A stretch of 64,000 bases of DNA from Pseudomonas profundi (lineage in GTDB: Bacteria > Pseudomonadota > Gammaproteobacteria > Pseudomonadales > Pseudomonadaceae), in NCBI RefSeq assembly GCF_008638305.1, contig NZ_VTPZ01000001.1, positions 496,001 through 560,000 on the forward strand, given 5' to 3'. Shown here piece by piece: positions 17,894 to 25,732 of this stretch (position 1 is the stretch's first letter; every line of letters starts with the position of its first letter). A model generated the notes under the pieces. The model was not told where the DNA came from. It was given only the letters and a program-made list of their open reading frames with translations, and ran no database searches. The position numbers and the translations under genes were made by a program.

Positions 17894-20232
17894 GAGTCGA
17901 AGGAATGACTCCGGTCAAGCGGTCGATCATGATAGTACTTTCACTACTGGTCGGACTTTTCATCATCGGCATGTGGCTCATGTCCAGTCTCAACCTGGAT
18001 TTTGCCCAGAAGACCATGTCAGAGCTGCGCCAACGCCAGATCGCCGATACCTTCCATGCCAACCTGGATCGCATCAATGCTCATCATCGGCTGATGGAGC
18101 AGAACACCCGTGAGCTGGCACGCATGGGGCAGCTTTTCGAAAGACAGCAGTTACTGACTGGCCGGCATAACAAGCAGGAACTGGAGGAAGCGCTGGGGCA
18201 GACGCTGAGCGATGTAGAAGGGGTAAGCGGTGGTGGAATCTGGTTTGATCCTGACGCTTACCAACCGGGACCCTTCGCCGTTTACGGTTTTAAAATCGGA
18301 AATCAGCTTGAAGTGGTCAGCGACGACGTCAACTACGCCGAACGCGACTGGTATGCCCGGATTGCACCGCCCAGCGGGCGCATATGGGACTTGGGGACGC
18401 GTTTCTACTGGAGCCCTGCCTATTACCATTCCAGCACCGACAAGGTTGTCGTCAGCCTCAGCACGCCCATCCGCAACGAACAGCAACAGGTGATTGGCCT
18501 GGCGTCCACGGATTGGAGAGCAGATGAGATCATCCGCATGGTCAGCCGCGTCGAGGTAACCCCGGGCACTTTCTCCTTCCTGATCGACTCTGACAATCGC
18601 AACCTGTCCAGCCTGGCCCGCGCTGATGATGTGCGGCGCGCACAACGGTTGATGGATGCGATTTCACGCAGCGAACTGCACAAACAGACCAACAAGATCC
18701 AGCCGCCGGATATCCTTTCCAGCCCATTGATCGCCTCCCCTATGCAGCGTATGGCGCTGACGGTAAACGACGAACAGTACGCCCTGTTTTTCTCGGAAAC
18801 CGTAGCCGGGATGGTGTTCGGTATTGGCGTGCCCAAAGCAGAGATCGATGCCGCCATGACGCCAATGCGCGAGCGCAACCTGCGTATAGCCGCGATCATC
18901 GGCATCATTTTCCTGATACTCGCTGGGCTGGTGCTCTATATCATCGCAGGCACGCTGCGCCAGTTGAGCAACCTCTATACCGATTCGCTGACCAGGATGC
19001 CGAATCGGGAAAAATTGCTGGAGGACCTGCGCAAGACCGATTCGGCTGCTCTGCTGCTACTCAACCTTGATGCCTTCAAGCAGGTCAACGACTTCTACGG
19101 GCATGAATGCGGCGACCATGTGATCATCAAGCTGGCTGAAGCCCTGCGGCGCTTCATGACCAGTCGGGCAGCATGGCGCAATTGCCATCTGTACAGCATG
19201 CCAGGCGATGAAATGGCAATCGTGATTCCAGGGCACCATGCCCCGGCCTCTCTGCCGCCACGCCTGGAAGAGGTCGCCAAGTTCATCACCCTGATGGATA
19301 TTACCTGGCAGGGCCATGATATTCCGCTGAACGCCACTATTGGCGCCGCCAGTACGGTACAGCCTGACAACTCGCGACTGAACGGCGAACAATTGCTACC
19401 GTCCGCGAGCATGGCACTCAAACTGGCCCGACTGAGCCGCGTAAGCCACTTCGTTTATGATCCAGCTAACCGGGTACGCGAAGGATATGAACAGAATCTG
19501 GTCTGGGCCAACCGCCTCAAGAACGCTCTGGACGAGGGTCGCATCGTCCCGTTCTTCCAGCCGATCCTTGATGTTCGCACCGGGCGTATCGAGAAATTCG
19601 AGTGTCTGGCCCGCATGATCGACCTCAACGGGCACCCAGTCAGCCCTGAACAATTCCTGCCGATCGCCAAGAAGATTCGTCTGTACCGATTCATCACACG
19701 TGCAATGGTTGAACAATGCTTCCAGCGCTTTGCCAACAGCCGGTACGACTTCTCGGTCAATCTTTGCTGCGAAGATCTGCTCGATGCCGAACTCACCTCC
19801 TTCATCCTCGAGCAACTGGATGGCAACGAACTGGCTAACCGGGTCATCTTCGAGATTCTGGAATCCCAGGGCATCGAGAACTACAGCCAGGTACGCGAAT
19901 TCATCGACAAGGTAAAAGCCATGGGTGCGCGCATCGCGATCGATGATTTTGGCACCGGTTACTCCAACTTCGAGCACCTGCTGCGGCTGAATATCGATCT
20001 GATCAAGATCGACGGCAGCCTGATCAGCCGTCTCGACGACAGCGAAGACGCCCTTACCCTCACTCGAGGGATCGTTCAATCGGCCAAGGAAATGGGGGTC
20101 CATACTGTGGCGGAATACGTACACAGCCCCGAGGTTCTGGAGCAGGTCCGGGCGCTGGGAATCGACTATGCACAGGGCGCCTATATCGGGATGCCCGCCG
20201 GCGTATTGATCACCGAGGTGGAGCTGGTCTAG
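17890..20232 (+). CDS. Membrane Cache-GGDEF-EAL cyclic-di-GMP protein with degenerate motifs
   Basis: About 780 residues: membrane helix at residues 10-30, periplasmic Cache-type sensor (about 35-330, with WYARI and YWSPAYYHSSTDKVVVSLS), second helix about 333-355, GGDEF domain about 365-520 and EAL domain about 535-775. The GGDEF signature reads PGDEM (about 438), so diguanylate cyclase activity is doubtful. The EAL signature reads ECL, but the catalytic Glu, the metal-site Asn (NLCCEDL), the Glu of FEILE, DDFGTGYS and the Lys of LIKIDGS remain. QG at YAQGAYIGMP is also present. It may be an active phosphodiesterase. The start is GTG at 17890, overlapping the lipoprotein stop; an ATG at 17905 is possible. 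Confidence 0.88.
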   Translation: MRVEGMTPVKRSIMIVLSLLVGLFIIGMWLMSSLNLDFAQKTMSELRQRQIADTFHANLDRINAHHRLMEQNTRELARMGQLFERQQLLTGRHNKQELEEALGQTLSDVEGVSGGGIWFDPDAYQPGPFAVYGFKIGNQLEVVSDDVNYAERDWYARIAPPSGRIWDLGTRFYWSPAYYHSSTDKVVVSLSTPIRNEQQQVIGLASTDWRADEIIRMVSRVEVTPGTFSFLIDSDNRNLSSLARADDVRRAQRLMDAISRSELHKQTNKIQPPDILSSPLIASPMQRMALTVNDEQYALFFSETVAGMVFGIGVPKAEIDAAMTPMRERNLRIAAIIGIIFLILAGLVLYIIAGTLRQLSNLYTDSLTRMPNREKLLEDLRKTDSAALLLLNLDAFKQVNDFYGHECGDHVIIKLAEALRRFMTSRAAWRNCHLYSMPGDEMAIVIPGHHAPASLPPRLEEVAKFITLMDITWQGHDIPLNATIGAASTVQPDNSRLNGEQLLPSASMALKLARLSRVSHFVYDPANRVREGYEQNLVWANRLKNALDEGRIVPFFQPILDVRTGRIEKFECLARMIDLNGHPVSPEQFLPIAKKIRLYRFITRAMVEQCFQRFANSRYDFSVNLCCEDLLDAELTSFILEQLDGNELANRVIFEILESQGIENYSQVREFIDKVKAMGARIAIDDFGTGYSNFEHLLRLNIDLIKIDGSLISRLDDSEDALTLTRGIVQSAKEMGVHTVAEYVHSPEVLEQVRALGIDYAQGAYIGMPAGVLITEVELV

Positions 20233-20314
20233 CTTCGGCCGCACAAGGATCCAAGCATTGATAGCAGCGTCCGGCAGTCCTATGCTGGGCGCCACTGAGT
20301 TGCAGGAGTAACCT

Positions 20315-21313
20315 ATGCCTTCCCCTGTCGTGCCGTTGTCGATCCTGGATCTGTGTCCTGTTCCTGAAGGTGCCAGCCCCAGACAGGCTCTTCAAAACAG
20401 CCTGGCACTGGCCAGACACGCAGAACAGCAAGGCTACAACCGTTTCTGGGTTGCCGAACACCACAACATGACCGGAATCGCCAGTGCTGCGACATCGGTA
20501 GTCATGGGCTATCTGGCAGCAGGCACCGAACGTATACGCATTGGATCCGGCGGCATCATGCTGCCCAATCACGCTCCGCTGCAGATTGCCGAACAGTTTG
20601 GCACCCTTGAGTCACTCTACCCCGGCAGGATCGATCTCGGACTGGGACGCGCGCCGGGCAGCGACCAGGTAGCAGCCCAGGCGCTGCGACGCGGTCGTGG
20701 TGACGGCAGCGACTTTCCCGAAATGCTGGACCAGCTACGCCATCTGTTCGCCGAACCCGAGCCCGGCCAACGCCTGCGCGCAGTGCCGGGCGCGGGCCTC
20801 AAGGTTCCGATCTGGCTACTGGGTTCCAGCACCTTCAGCGCGCAGCTGGCAGCACAGCTGGGATTACCCTTTGCCTTCGCCGGACAATTCTCACCGGATT
20901 ACATGTACGCCGCGTTCCGCACCTACCGCGAGCACTTCGAGCCGTCAGAAACCCTGGACAAGCCGCACCTGATGCTGGGCATCAATGCCTATGTTGCGTC
21001 CAGCAAGGAACAGGCGCATAGACTCTCGACCTCTCATCAGAAGTCCTTTCTGAACCTGATTCGTGGCCGCCCCGGCCCGTTGCCGCCACCGGTAGAGGAT
21101 ATGGAAGCGCTCTGGCAACCGCATGAAAAACACAGCGTGCTCGCTACGCTGGCTGGCACCCTGGTCGGTGACGAAGCCACCGTAGGTCAGCAGCTTGACG
21201 AACTGCTGGAGCGCACACAGGCAGACGAGTTCATCGTTTCCAGCGCAATATATGACCAGACGCTGCGACGCGACAGCTACCAGCGCCTGATGAAAATAGC
21301 CTCAACCAGGTAA
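20315..21313 (+). CDS. Luciferase-like (LLM) flavin-dependent oxidoreductase, YhbW/MsnO8 type
   Basis: A 332-residue TIM-barrel flavin-dependent monooxygenase-like protein. Family features are [13 protein letters not shown] at the start, FWVAEHHNM, the [33 protein letters not shown] region (with the conserved Gly-rich strand), and [12 protein letters not shown]. The closest well-known relative in layout is E. coli YhbW. The substrate is unknown. It has an AGGAG ribosome site upstream of the ATG at 20315. It is followed after 71 bases by the P450 gene on the same strand, so the two may be one unit, though they need no common substrate. Confidence 0.85.
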   Translation: MPSPVVPLSILDLCPVPEGASPRQALQNSLALARHAEQQGYNRFWVAEHHNMTGIASAATSVVMGYLAAGTERIRIGSGGIMLPNHAPLQIAEQFGTLESLYPGRIDLGLGRAPGSDQVAAQALRRGRGDGSDFPEMLDQLRHLFAEPEPGQRLRAVPGAGLKVPIWLLGSSTFSAQLAAQLGLPFAFAGQFSPDYMYAAFRTYREHFEPSETLDKPHLMLGINAYVASSKEQAHRLSTSHQKSFLNLIRGRPGPLPPPVEDMEALWQPHEKHSVLATLAGTLVGDEATVGQQLDELLERTQADEFIVSSAIYDQTLRRDSYQRLMKIASTR

Positions 21314-21384
21314 GGTATCGGTGCCGAACTTTCCGGTCGGCGCCCTCTCCATATCCCTATCGACAGCGCTGACAGGGGTATCTG

Positions 21385-22635
21385 ATGCAATCCATTCCAC
21401 GCGACGACACCTTTGACGTTTCTCTGGCGCTGCTGAAGGACGGTTACCGGTTTATCTCAAGGCGCTGCGCCCACCACAACACCGATGCCTTCCGCACGCG
21501 CATCATGCTCCGACCAGTCACCTGCGTCATGGGCGAAGACGCAGCCCGCATGTTCTACGAGCCTGGGCGCTTCACGCGCAAGATGTCCATGCCGCCTATG
21601 ACGCTGATGTCGCTGCAGGACGTCGGCAGCGTGATGACCTTGGACGGCGCAGCCCATGAGCATCGCAAGAAAATGTTCATGTCATTGATGGGCCCGGATA
21701 GCCTCGGTGAAATTGTGTCGATTTTCGAACGGAACTGGCGCGATCGCTTGTCAGTATGGGAGCAGCAACCCGGCATCACGCTGCATCATGAGGTCGAAGA
21801 ATTGCTCTGCCGGACGGTGTGTGAGTGGGCGGGCATAGCCCTGCAAGATGTTGAGGTTCGCGACCGAACGCGCGAACTCTCAGCAATGATTGCAGGAGCC
21901 GGGGCGGTTGGTCCACGCAACTGGAAGGGCCTGGCCCTACGCGCGCGCACCGAACACTGGGCGCGTGATCTGGTCGATCAGGTGCGCGCAGTGCCCTCCT
22001 CCACGGGGCCTGAGCGACCCATCGAAATCCTCGCCCGGCATCGGGAGCCCAATGGCGAGTTGCTGAGCACAAAGACTGCCGCCATCGAGTTGCTGAATCT
22101 GCTTCGTCCAACATTAGCGGTCGCACGCTTCGTGACGTTTATAGCGCTGGCTTTGCATCGCCATCCTGATTACCGCGATAAGCTGCTGCAGGATGAAGCT
22201 CGCTGGCTGGAGCCTTTTGTTCAGGAAGTGCGGCGGTTCTATCCGTTCTTTCCGTTGATCGCTGGCAACGCCACGGAGGCTTTCGACTGGCGCGGCGAGC
22301 ACTTCAGCAAAGGTAGCTGGGTCGTTCTGGATATTTACGGCACCAATCATGATCCGCGCATCTGGGACCAACCCACCCGTTTCCAGCCTGAACGCTTCGA
22401 GCAGTGGGATCAGAGCCCCTACAACTTTCTACCCCAGGGGGGCGGCGAGTTTTTTTCCGGGCATCGCTGCGCCGGGGAATGGATGACAGTGGAACTCATG
22501 AAGTCCGCAACCAGACTTCTGACAAAGGGTATGAGCTATGAGGTCGTGCCTCAGGATCTGTCCATCGACATGTCCCGCATGCCTGCAGTTCCCCAGAGCC
22601 GATTCATCATCAGTCAGATCAAACGAACCGATTGA
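21385..22635 (+). CDS. CYP152-family cytochrome P450 fatty-acid peroxygenase
   Basis: A 416-residue P450. The N-terminus (IPRDDTFDVSLALLKDGYRFI) and the LDGAAHEHRKKMFMSLM segment are typical of CYP152 peroxygenases, which use hydrogen peroxide to hydroxylate or decarboxylate fatty acids. The I-helix carries Arg-Pro (R241-P242 in LRPTLAVARF), the carboxylate-binding pair of CYP152, in place of the usual acid-alcohol pair. The heme ligand is C362 in GHRCAGEW. The position that is His in OleT decarboxylase and Gln in P450-BSbeta is Met here (M84 in SVMTLDG), so the product preference cannot be predicted. No redox partner gene is nearby, which fits a peroxygenase. Confidence 0.9.
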   Translation: MQSIPRDDTFDVSLALLKDGYRFISRRCAHHNTDAFRTRIMLRPVTCVMGEDAARMFYEPGRFTRKMSMPPMTLMSLQDVGSVMTLDGAAHEHRKKMFMSLMGPDSLGEIVSIFERNWRDRLSVWEQQPGITLHHEVEELLCRTVCEWAGIALQDVEVRDRTRELSAMIAGAGAVGPRNWKGLALRARTEHWARDLVDQVRAVPSSTGPERPIEILARHREPNGELLSTKTAAIELLNLLRPTLAVARFVTFIALALHRHPDYRDKLLQDEARWLEPFVQEVRRFYPFFPLIAGNATEAFDWRGEHFSKGSWVVLDIYGTNHDPRIWDQPTRFQPERFEQWDQSPYNFLPQGGGEFFSGHRCAGEWMTVELMKSATRLLTKGMSYEVVPQDLSIDMSRMPAVPQSRFIISQIKRTD

Positions 22636-22677
22636 GAAACGGCAGCAGCTCGGGGCAAAAATAACTTCCGAAGGTGT

Positions 22678-22706
22678 TTGCCCACACCCGCACAACTGCT
22701 TAGAAT
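22678..22706 (+). promoter_or_regulatory. Promoter of the split tRNA-Gly gene
   Basis: TTGCCC (22678-22683) and TAGAAT (22701-22706) are separated by 17 bases. The -10 box lies 9 bases before the first tRNA base. This is a good sigma70 promoter at the right distance for a tRNA gene and the only clear promoter for the whole tRNA/intron locus. Confidence 0.7.
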
Positions 22707-22715
22707 GCGCAGCAC

Positions 22716-22754
22716 GCGGGTGTAGCTCAATGGTAGAGCAGAAGCTTCCCAAGC
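22716..22754 (+). tRNA. tRNA-Gly(CCC), 5' exon (bases 1-40), interrupted by group II intron
   Basis: The exon gives the acceptor strand GCGGGTG, D-stem GCTC/GAGC, anticodon stem GAAGC, loop TTCCCAA (anticodon CCC) and the first two bases (GC) of the 3' anticodon strand. It stops at 22754, exactly where a group II intron begins with GTGCG. The missing part of the tRNA is found at 25337-25371. Joined, the two exons make a 74-base tRNA-Gly with encoded CCA. The anticodon stem has a G27/A43 mismatch at its outer pair; the rest pairs. Confidence 0.9.
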
Positions 22755-23159
22755 GTGCGACCTGAGTGTCGCGGAGGTAGCTAGCCTCTTCATCACCTTA
22801 AGTATGAAGAAAATAGCAAACCAAAGTGTCTGGTTTTCGGGCCAGTCACCTTCCGCGGTGTAAGCCGTGTAAGTAATTGTCCAGCAGACCTCGGTCTGTA
22901 GAGGACCGGATGTCCAACCATCCGTAACCTAGGAGCGGTGCGTAGTCGGTAACGACTGGGTGCTGAGCGCTCTGACAATGTAATCACCCTCATGGGTCTA
23001 CTTTGACCCGTGAGGGTCAATGTAGGATCTCGTTCCACAAACGAGTGAGATGCTAGGTTGAATCGAAGGGTTAGCGTAAGCGAACCATCGTCGAAGTGTC
23101 GTCAAGCTTACTGAGCTTACGTGGTAAGTGGCTCAGACCCCTCGGGGTAGTGGTCGGCT

Positions 23160-23180
23160 GGAGCATTGCTTGGTTGCTCC
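23160..23180 (+). other. EBS1 stem-loop of the intron (target-recognition element)
   Basis: GGAGCA (23160-23165) and TGCTCC (23175-23180) form a 6-bp stem whose 9-base loop contains GCTTGG (23168-23173). This is the exact complement of the last six bases of the 5' tRNA exon. An upstream AAGCTT at 23104-23109 is the complement of the preceding exon block. The order EBS2 then EBS1 is the usual one in domain I. Confidence 0.75.
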
Positions 23181-23511
23181 ACGTTGGCAACGTGACCACC
23201 GGCATTAAGATGGAACTCTCCCGATTCGTGTTACTGACACGGAACAGGGTAAGACCGACGTCATGTCTCCTCGGAGACTAGTGAGCCGCAAGGCGAAGCG
23301 ATGCGGCAGCGGTTAAAGGATGATGGAAAAAGCGAATGCCTCACTGTAACGGGGGGGATAGGGGATGCAACGATTGCCCCGAGACGAAAGTCTGCTGACT
23401 TCCATCAGGTAGTCTGTCGCTAGACAGGCTTGCAAATCGATACCGACCCAAAGGGCGAGCACTCTCAGCCCTTCGGGCTCGAATAGTGTTCTCCCCATGG
23501 GTTACTCATGG

Positions 23512-23585
23512 GCGGGCGTAGCTCAATGGTAGAGCTTTTGGTTCCCAACCAAATGACGCGGGTTCGATTCCCGTCGCCCGCTCCA
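23512..23585 (+). tRNA. Intact tRNA-Gly(CCC) carried inside intron domain IV
   Basis: A complete 74-base tRNA: acceptor GCGGGCG/CGCCCGC, D-stem GCTC/GAGC, anticodon stem TTTGG/CCAAA with loop TTCCCAA (anticodon CCC), variable TGAC, T-stem GCGGG/CCCGT (one G-T wobble) with loop TTCGATT, discriminator T and encoded CCA. All stems pair, better than in the split copy. It has the same anticodon as the interrupted gene but differs in acceptor, anticodon and T stems, so it is not a recent duplicate of it. No convincing promoter precedes it, so it is probably transcribed from the tRNA promoter at 22678. It ends 23 bases before the reverse transcriptase start. Confidence 0.95.
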
Positions 23586-23608
23586 CTTTCTGGTAAGTGG
23601 AGGCAGAT
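23583..23608 (+). promoter_or_regulatory. Hairpin pairing the tRNA CCA end with the maturase ribosome site
   Basis: CCACTT (23583-23588) starts with the encoded CCA of the internal tRNA. It pairs with AAGTGG (23595-23600), which runs into the GGAGG ribosome site (23599-23603) of the reverse transcriptase ATG at 23609. The 6-base loop is TCTGGT. Processing of the tRNA 3' end would break this pairing. Confidence 0.4.
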
Positions 23609-25252
23609 ATGGACACGCTCAAACGTGATGTCGTCTCCCCCCTATGGCACCAATGGCACTCTATCGAGTGGTCAGTTGTGTCCGGACGGGTCAGGAGATT
23701 GCAAGCACGCATAGCGAAGGCAGCCAAGGAGTGCGATTGGCGCAAGGTCAGACAGCTGCAACGTCTGATCACAAAATCTACAAGTGCGAAGGCTCTGGCC
23801 ATCAAACGAGTAGCTGCAAATCGAGGCCATAAAACCCCAGGAGTAGATGGGCAATTGTGGTCTACGCCAGAAGCGAAGTGGGCAGCGCTGAGAACCCTAG
23901 ATAGCACGGGGTACAAGGCAAAACCTTTACGCAGAATACACATCCCGAAAGCCAATGGTGGCAAACGACCGCTGGGGATTCCTACGATGCGCGATAGAGC
24001 TATGCAGGCGTTATACCTGCTGGCCCTGGAACCTGTCTCGGAAACCACTGCGGATCTGAACTCCTACGGATTCAGACCCCACAGATCCACTCAGGATGCA
24101 ATGATGCAGTGCTGTAATGCACTGGCTCGCCAGCATTCACCACAGTGGGTCTTGGAGGGGGACATTCGCGGATGTTTCGACAATATCAGCCATGAGTGGT
24201 TGCTGAAAAACGTTCCTTTAGACAGGAACGTGATGAAGCAGTGGCTTAAGGCAGGTTACGTCGATATGCGTAAGCTCTTCCCAACGGAGGCGGGCACACC
24301 ACAGGGAGGCATTATTTCCCCGGTGCTGTCGAACATGGCGCTGGACGGCGTAGAGGGGATGCTGAAAGAGCATTTCCCCCGACGCTGTAAAGTGAATTTC
24401 GTACGGTACGCTGATGACTTTATTGTCACCGCAACGAAGGCCGAAGAGCTGGAGACGGCTAAAAGCCTGATCCGGCAGTTCCTCAAGGATCGAGGACTTG
24501 AATTATCCGACCAGAAAACACGGCTAACGCATATCAGCGAAGGCTTTGATTTTCTGGGCTGGACATTCAGAAAGTTCAACAGCAAGTGGAGCATGACGCC
24601 CTCCAAGGCGAGTCAGAAGCGGATCTATGCAAAGGTCAGAGATATCGTGAGAAAGCACCGCGCATCCTCACAAGGGGTGTTGATTGCGGCGCTGATCCCC
24701 GTCTTGCGGGGGTGGGGTTACTATCACAAACACGTGGCCTCCTCTCGGATATTCTCCAAACTGGATCACAAGATCTGGCAACTGCTCTGGCGCTGGGCAA
24801 AAAGAAGACACCCAAGCAAAGGCCGACGATGGATCAAGAATCGTTACTGGTCAAAAATCCGAGGTCGCGACTGGGTGTTCAACGATGGGCAGTTCCAACT
24901 GTTCCTGCTGTCACGTATCAGGCTCACAAGGCATCTGAAAATACGTGCTGAGGCTAATCCCTACGACCCCGAATCCGAGGAGTATTTCGAAGGACGGGTC
25001 AGACGATGGATGGCGGAACACGCCGTAGCCAAAACCAGCAGGCTGTGGATGGCCCAACTCGGTAAATGTCCGATTTGCACCGACAGGATTGATCTCCAAA
25101 CCAAGTGGGATGTTCACCACAAAGTATGGAAGGTCAATGGCGGCGGTGATGAAGACGCCAATCTAGCCCTCGTTCATGTGAACTGCCACAAGCAGATACA
25201 TGCGCGGGGTTGCACGAAATGGCCACCGGCCTGGCTTAAAACCCAGGCTTAA
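23609..25252 (+). CDS. ltrA: Group II intron reverse transcriptase/maturase with HNH endonuclease
   Basis: A 547-residue LtrA-type protein that assists splicing and retrohoming. Seen in order: RT domain with KTPGVDG, PKANGGKRPLGIPTMRDRAMQ, YGFRPHRSTQDA, GDIRGCFDNISH, GTPQGGIISPVLSNMALDG, and the catalytic YADD (about residue 267); the maturase X region with RGWGYYHKHV; and a C-terminal HNH endonuclease domain with CPIC (about 487), DVHHKV, and NLALVHVNCHKQIH. All catalytic motifs are intact, so it is probably active. The ATG at 23609 is 5 bases after GGAGG; an in-frame GTG at 23597 lies within the hairpin and has no ribosome site. The stop is followed within 10 bases by domain V. Confidence 0.95.
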   Translation: MDTLKRDVVSPLWHQWHSIEWSVVSGRVRRLQARIAKAAKECDWRKVRQLQRLITKSTSAKALAIKRVAANRGHKTPGVDGQLWSTPEAKWAALRTLDSTGYKAKPLRRIHIPKANGGKRPLGIPTMRDRAMQALYLLALEPVSETTADLNSYGFRPHRSTQDAMMQCCNALARQHSPQWVLEGDIRGCFDNISHEWLLKNVPLDRNVMKQWLKAGYVDMRKLFPTEAGTPQGGIISPVLSNMALDGVEGMLKEHFPRRCKVNFVRYADDFIVTATKAEELETAKSLIRQFLKDRGLELSDQKTRLTHISEGFDFLGWTFRKFNSKWSMTPSKASQKRIYAKVRDIVRKHRASSQGVLIAALIPVLRGWGYYHKHVASSRIFSKLDHKIWQLLWRWAKRRHPSKGRRWIKNRYWSKIRGRDWVFNDGQFQLFLLSRIRLTRHLKIRAEANPYDPESEEYFEGRVRRWMAEHAVAKTSRLWMAQLGKCPICTDRIDLQTKWDVHHKVWKVNGGGDEDANLALVHVNCHKQIHARGCTKWPPAWLKTQA

Positions 25253-25261
25253 TGGCTGCTT

Positions 25262-25336
25262 GAGCCGGATGCAGGGAAACTTGCACGTCCGGTTCTTAGG
25301 GGGGGACGCGACCGCGAGGTCGTGTCCCTACCCGAC
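25262..25336 (+). other. Catalytic domains V and VI of the group II intron
   Basis: Domain V (25262-25295, 34 bases) starts GAGCCGGATGC, has a GAAA tetraloop and ends GCACGTCCGGTTC; the AGC catalytic triad is present. Domain VI follows: GGGACGCGACC pairs over 11 bp with GGTCGTGTCCC around a GCGA loop. An unpaired A at 25330, seven bases from the 3' end counting itself, is the likely branch point. The intron ends at C25336. Confidence 0.85.
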
Positions 25337-25371
25337 TTACGACGAGGGTTCGATTCCCTTCACCCGCTCCA
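25337..25371 (+). tRNA. tRNA-Gly(CCC), 3' exon, after the group II intron
   Basis: TTA completes the anticodon stem. Variable CGAC, T-arm GAGGG TTCGATT CCCTT, acceptor strand CACCCGC, discriminator T and CCA follow. CACCCGC pairs perfectly with GCGGGTG of the 5' exon at 22716, which shows that the two fragments, 2.58 kb apart, are one gene. Confidence 0.9.
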
Positions 25372-25732
25372 CTCCCTCCCCAGCAGTGTCCCGATACGTT
25401 CGCCAACCCATCCAGGCGGTACCTTTCAGGCTGTTTCGCTGTTCGAGCTTGCCCGCGTCAGGCTCAACCGAGAGCTTCTTGTATAGCCTCGTGTATAGCA
25501 CTCCGCAAGGTAGTTTCACTATACAAAGCACCTGAAACCATCCGGGATATAACCTGGGGGAACTGAGCAAGGCGTGGGGTATCGAAAAGTCAGCGGGGAT
25601 GCGTAGGCGCCTGTAGAGATGGGCGTGCTTTTCTGCGGCTCACTTCGGCTCATTTCGATACTGCAGCGCGCATGTTCTCGTGTTTGCGGTATCGAACGGA
25701 TCCTGCCAGCCACCTGACTGTTGGAGATCTTC
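25372..25732. other. 361-bp gap after the tRNA, no gene seen
   Basis: Several short frames on both strands start or end in the tRNA sequence, but none has family-like sequence or a good ribosome site. I looked for an integrase start or a repeated tRNA 3' end (attachment site) and found neither. The start of the next gene is preceded by GGAG at 25723-25726. Confidence 0.5.

Larger units (their letters stand above)
22755..25336 (+). mobile_element. Complete group II intron inside a tRNA-Gly gene
   Basis: The intron is 2582 bases. It begins GTGCG, as group II introns do, and ends CCCGAC after a domain V/VI pair. Domains I-III span about 22755-23490. Domain IV holds a tRNA-Gly and the reverse transcriptase gene. 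EBS1 (GCTTGG, 23168-23173) lies in the loop of a GGAGCA/TGCTCC hairpin and pairs 6/6 with IBS1 CCAAGC (22749-22754). A candidate EBS2 (AAGCTT, 23104-23109) pairs 6/6 with IBS2 (22742-22747). Orientation matches the tRNA, so splicing would restore it. The maturase carries an HNH domain, as in the chloroplast-like class. Class assignment is tentative. Confidence 0.9.

Noticed and set aside
22755-23511. Possibility that the split tRNA and the internal tRNA are two neighbouring tRNA genes with a degraded element between them
   Set aside because: The 5' fragment's acceptor strand GCGGGTG pairs with CACCCGC at 25361, not with the internal CGCCCGC (T-G would mismatch), and domains V/VI with a branch point directly precede 25337.
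25337-25732. Minus- and plus-strand frames overlapping the tRNA 3' end and the gap after it, possible integrase start or attachment site
   Set aside because: No integrase-like residues, no ribosome site and no repeat of the tRNA 3' end in the window. Frames that read through tRNA sequence are common artefacts.
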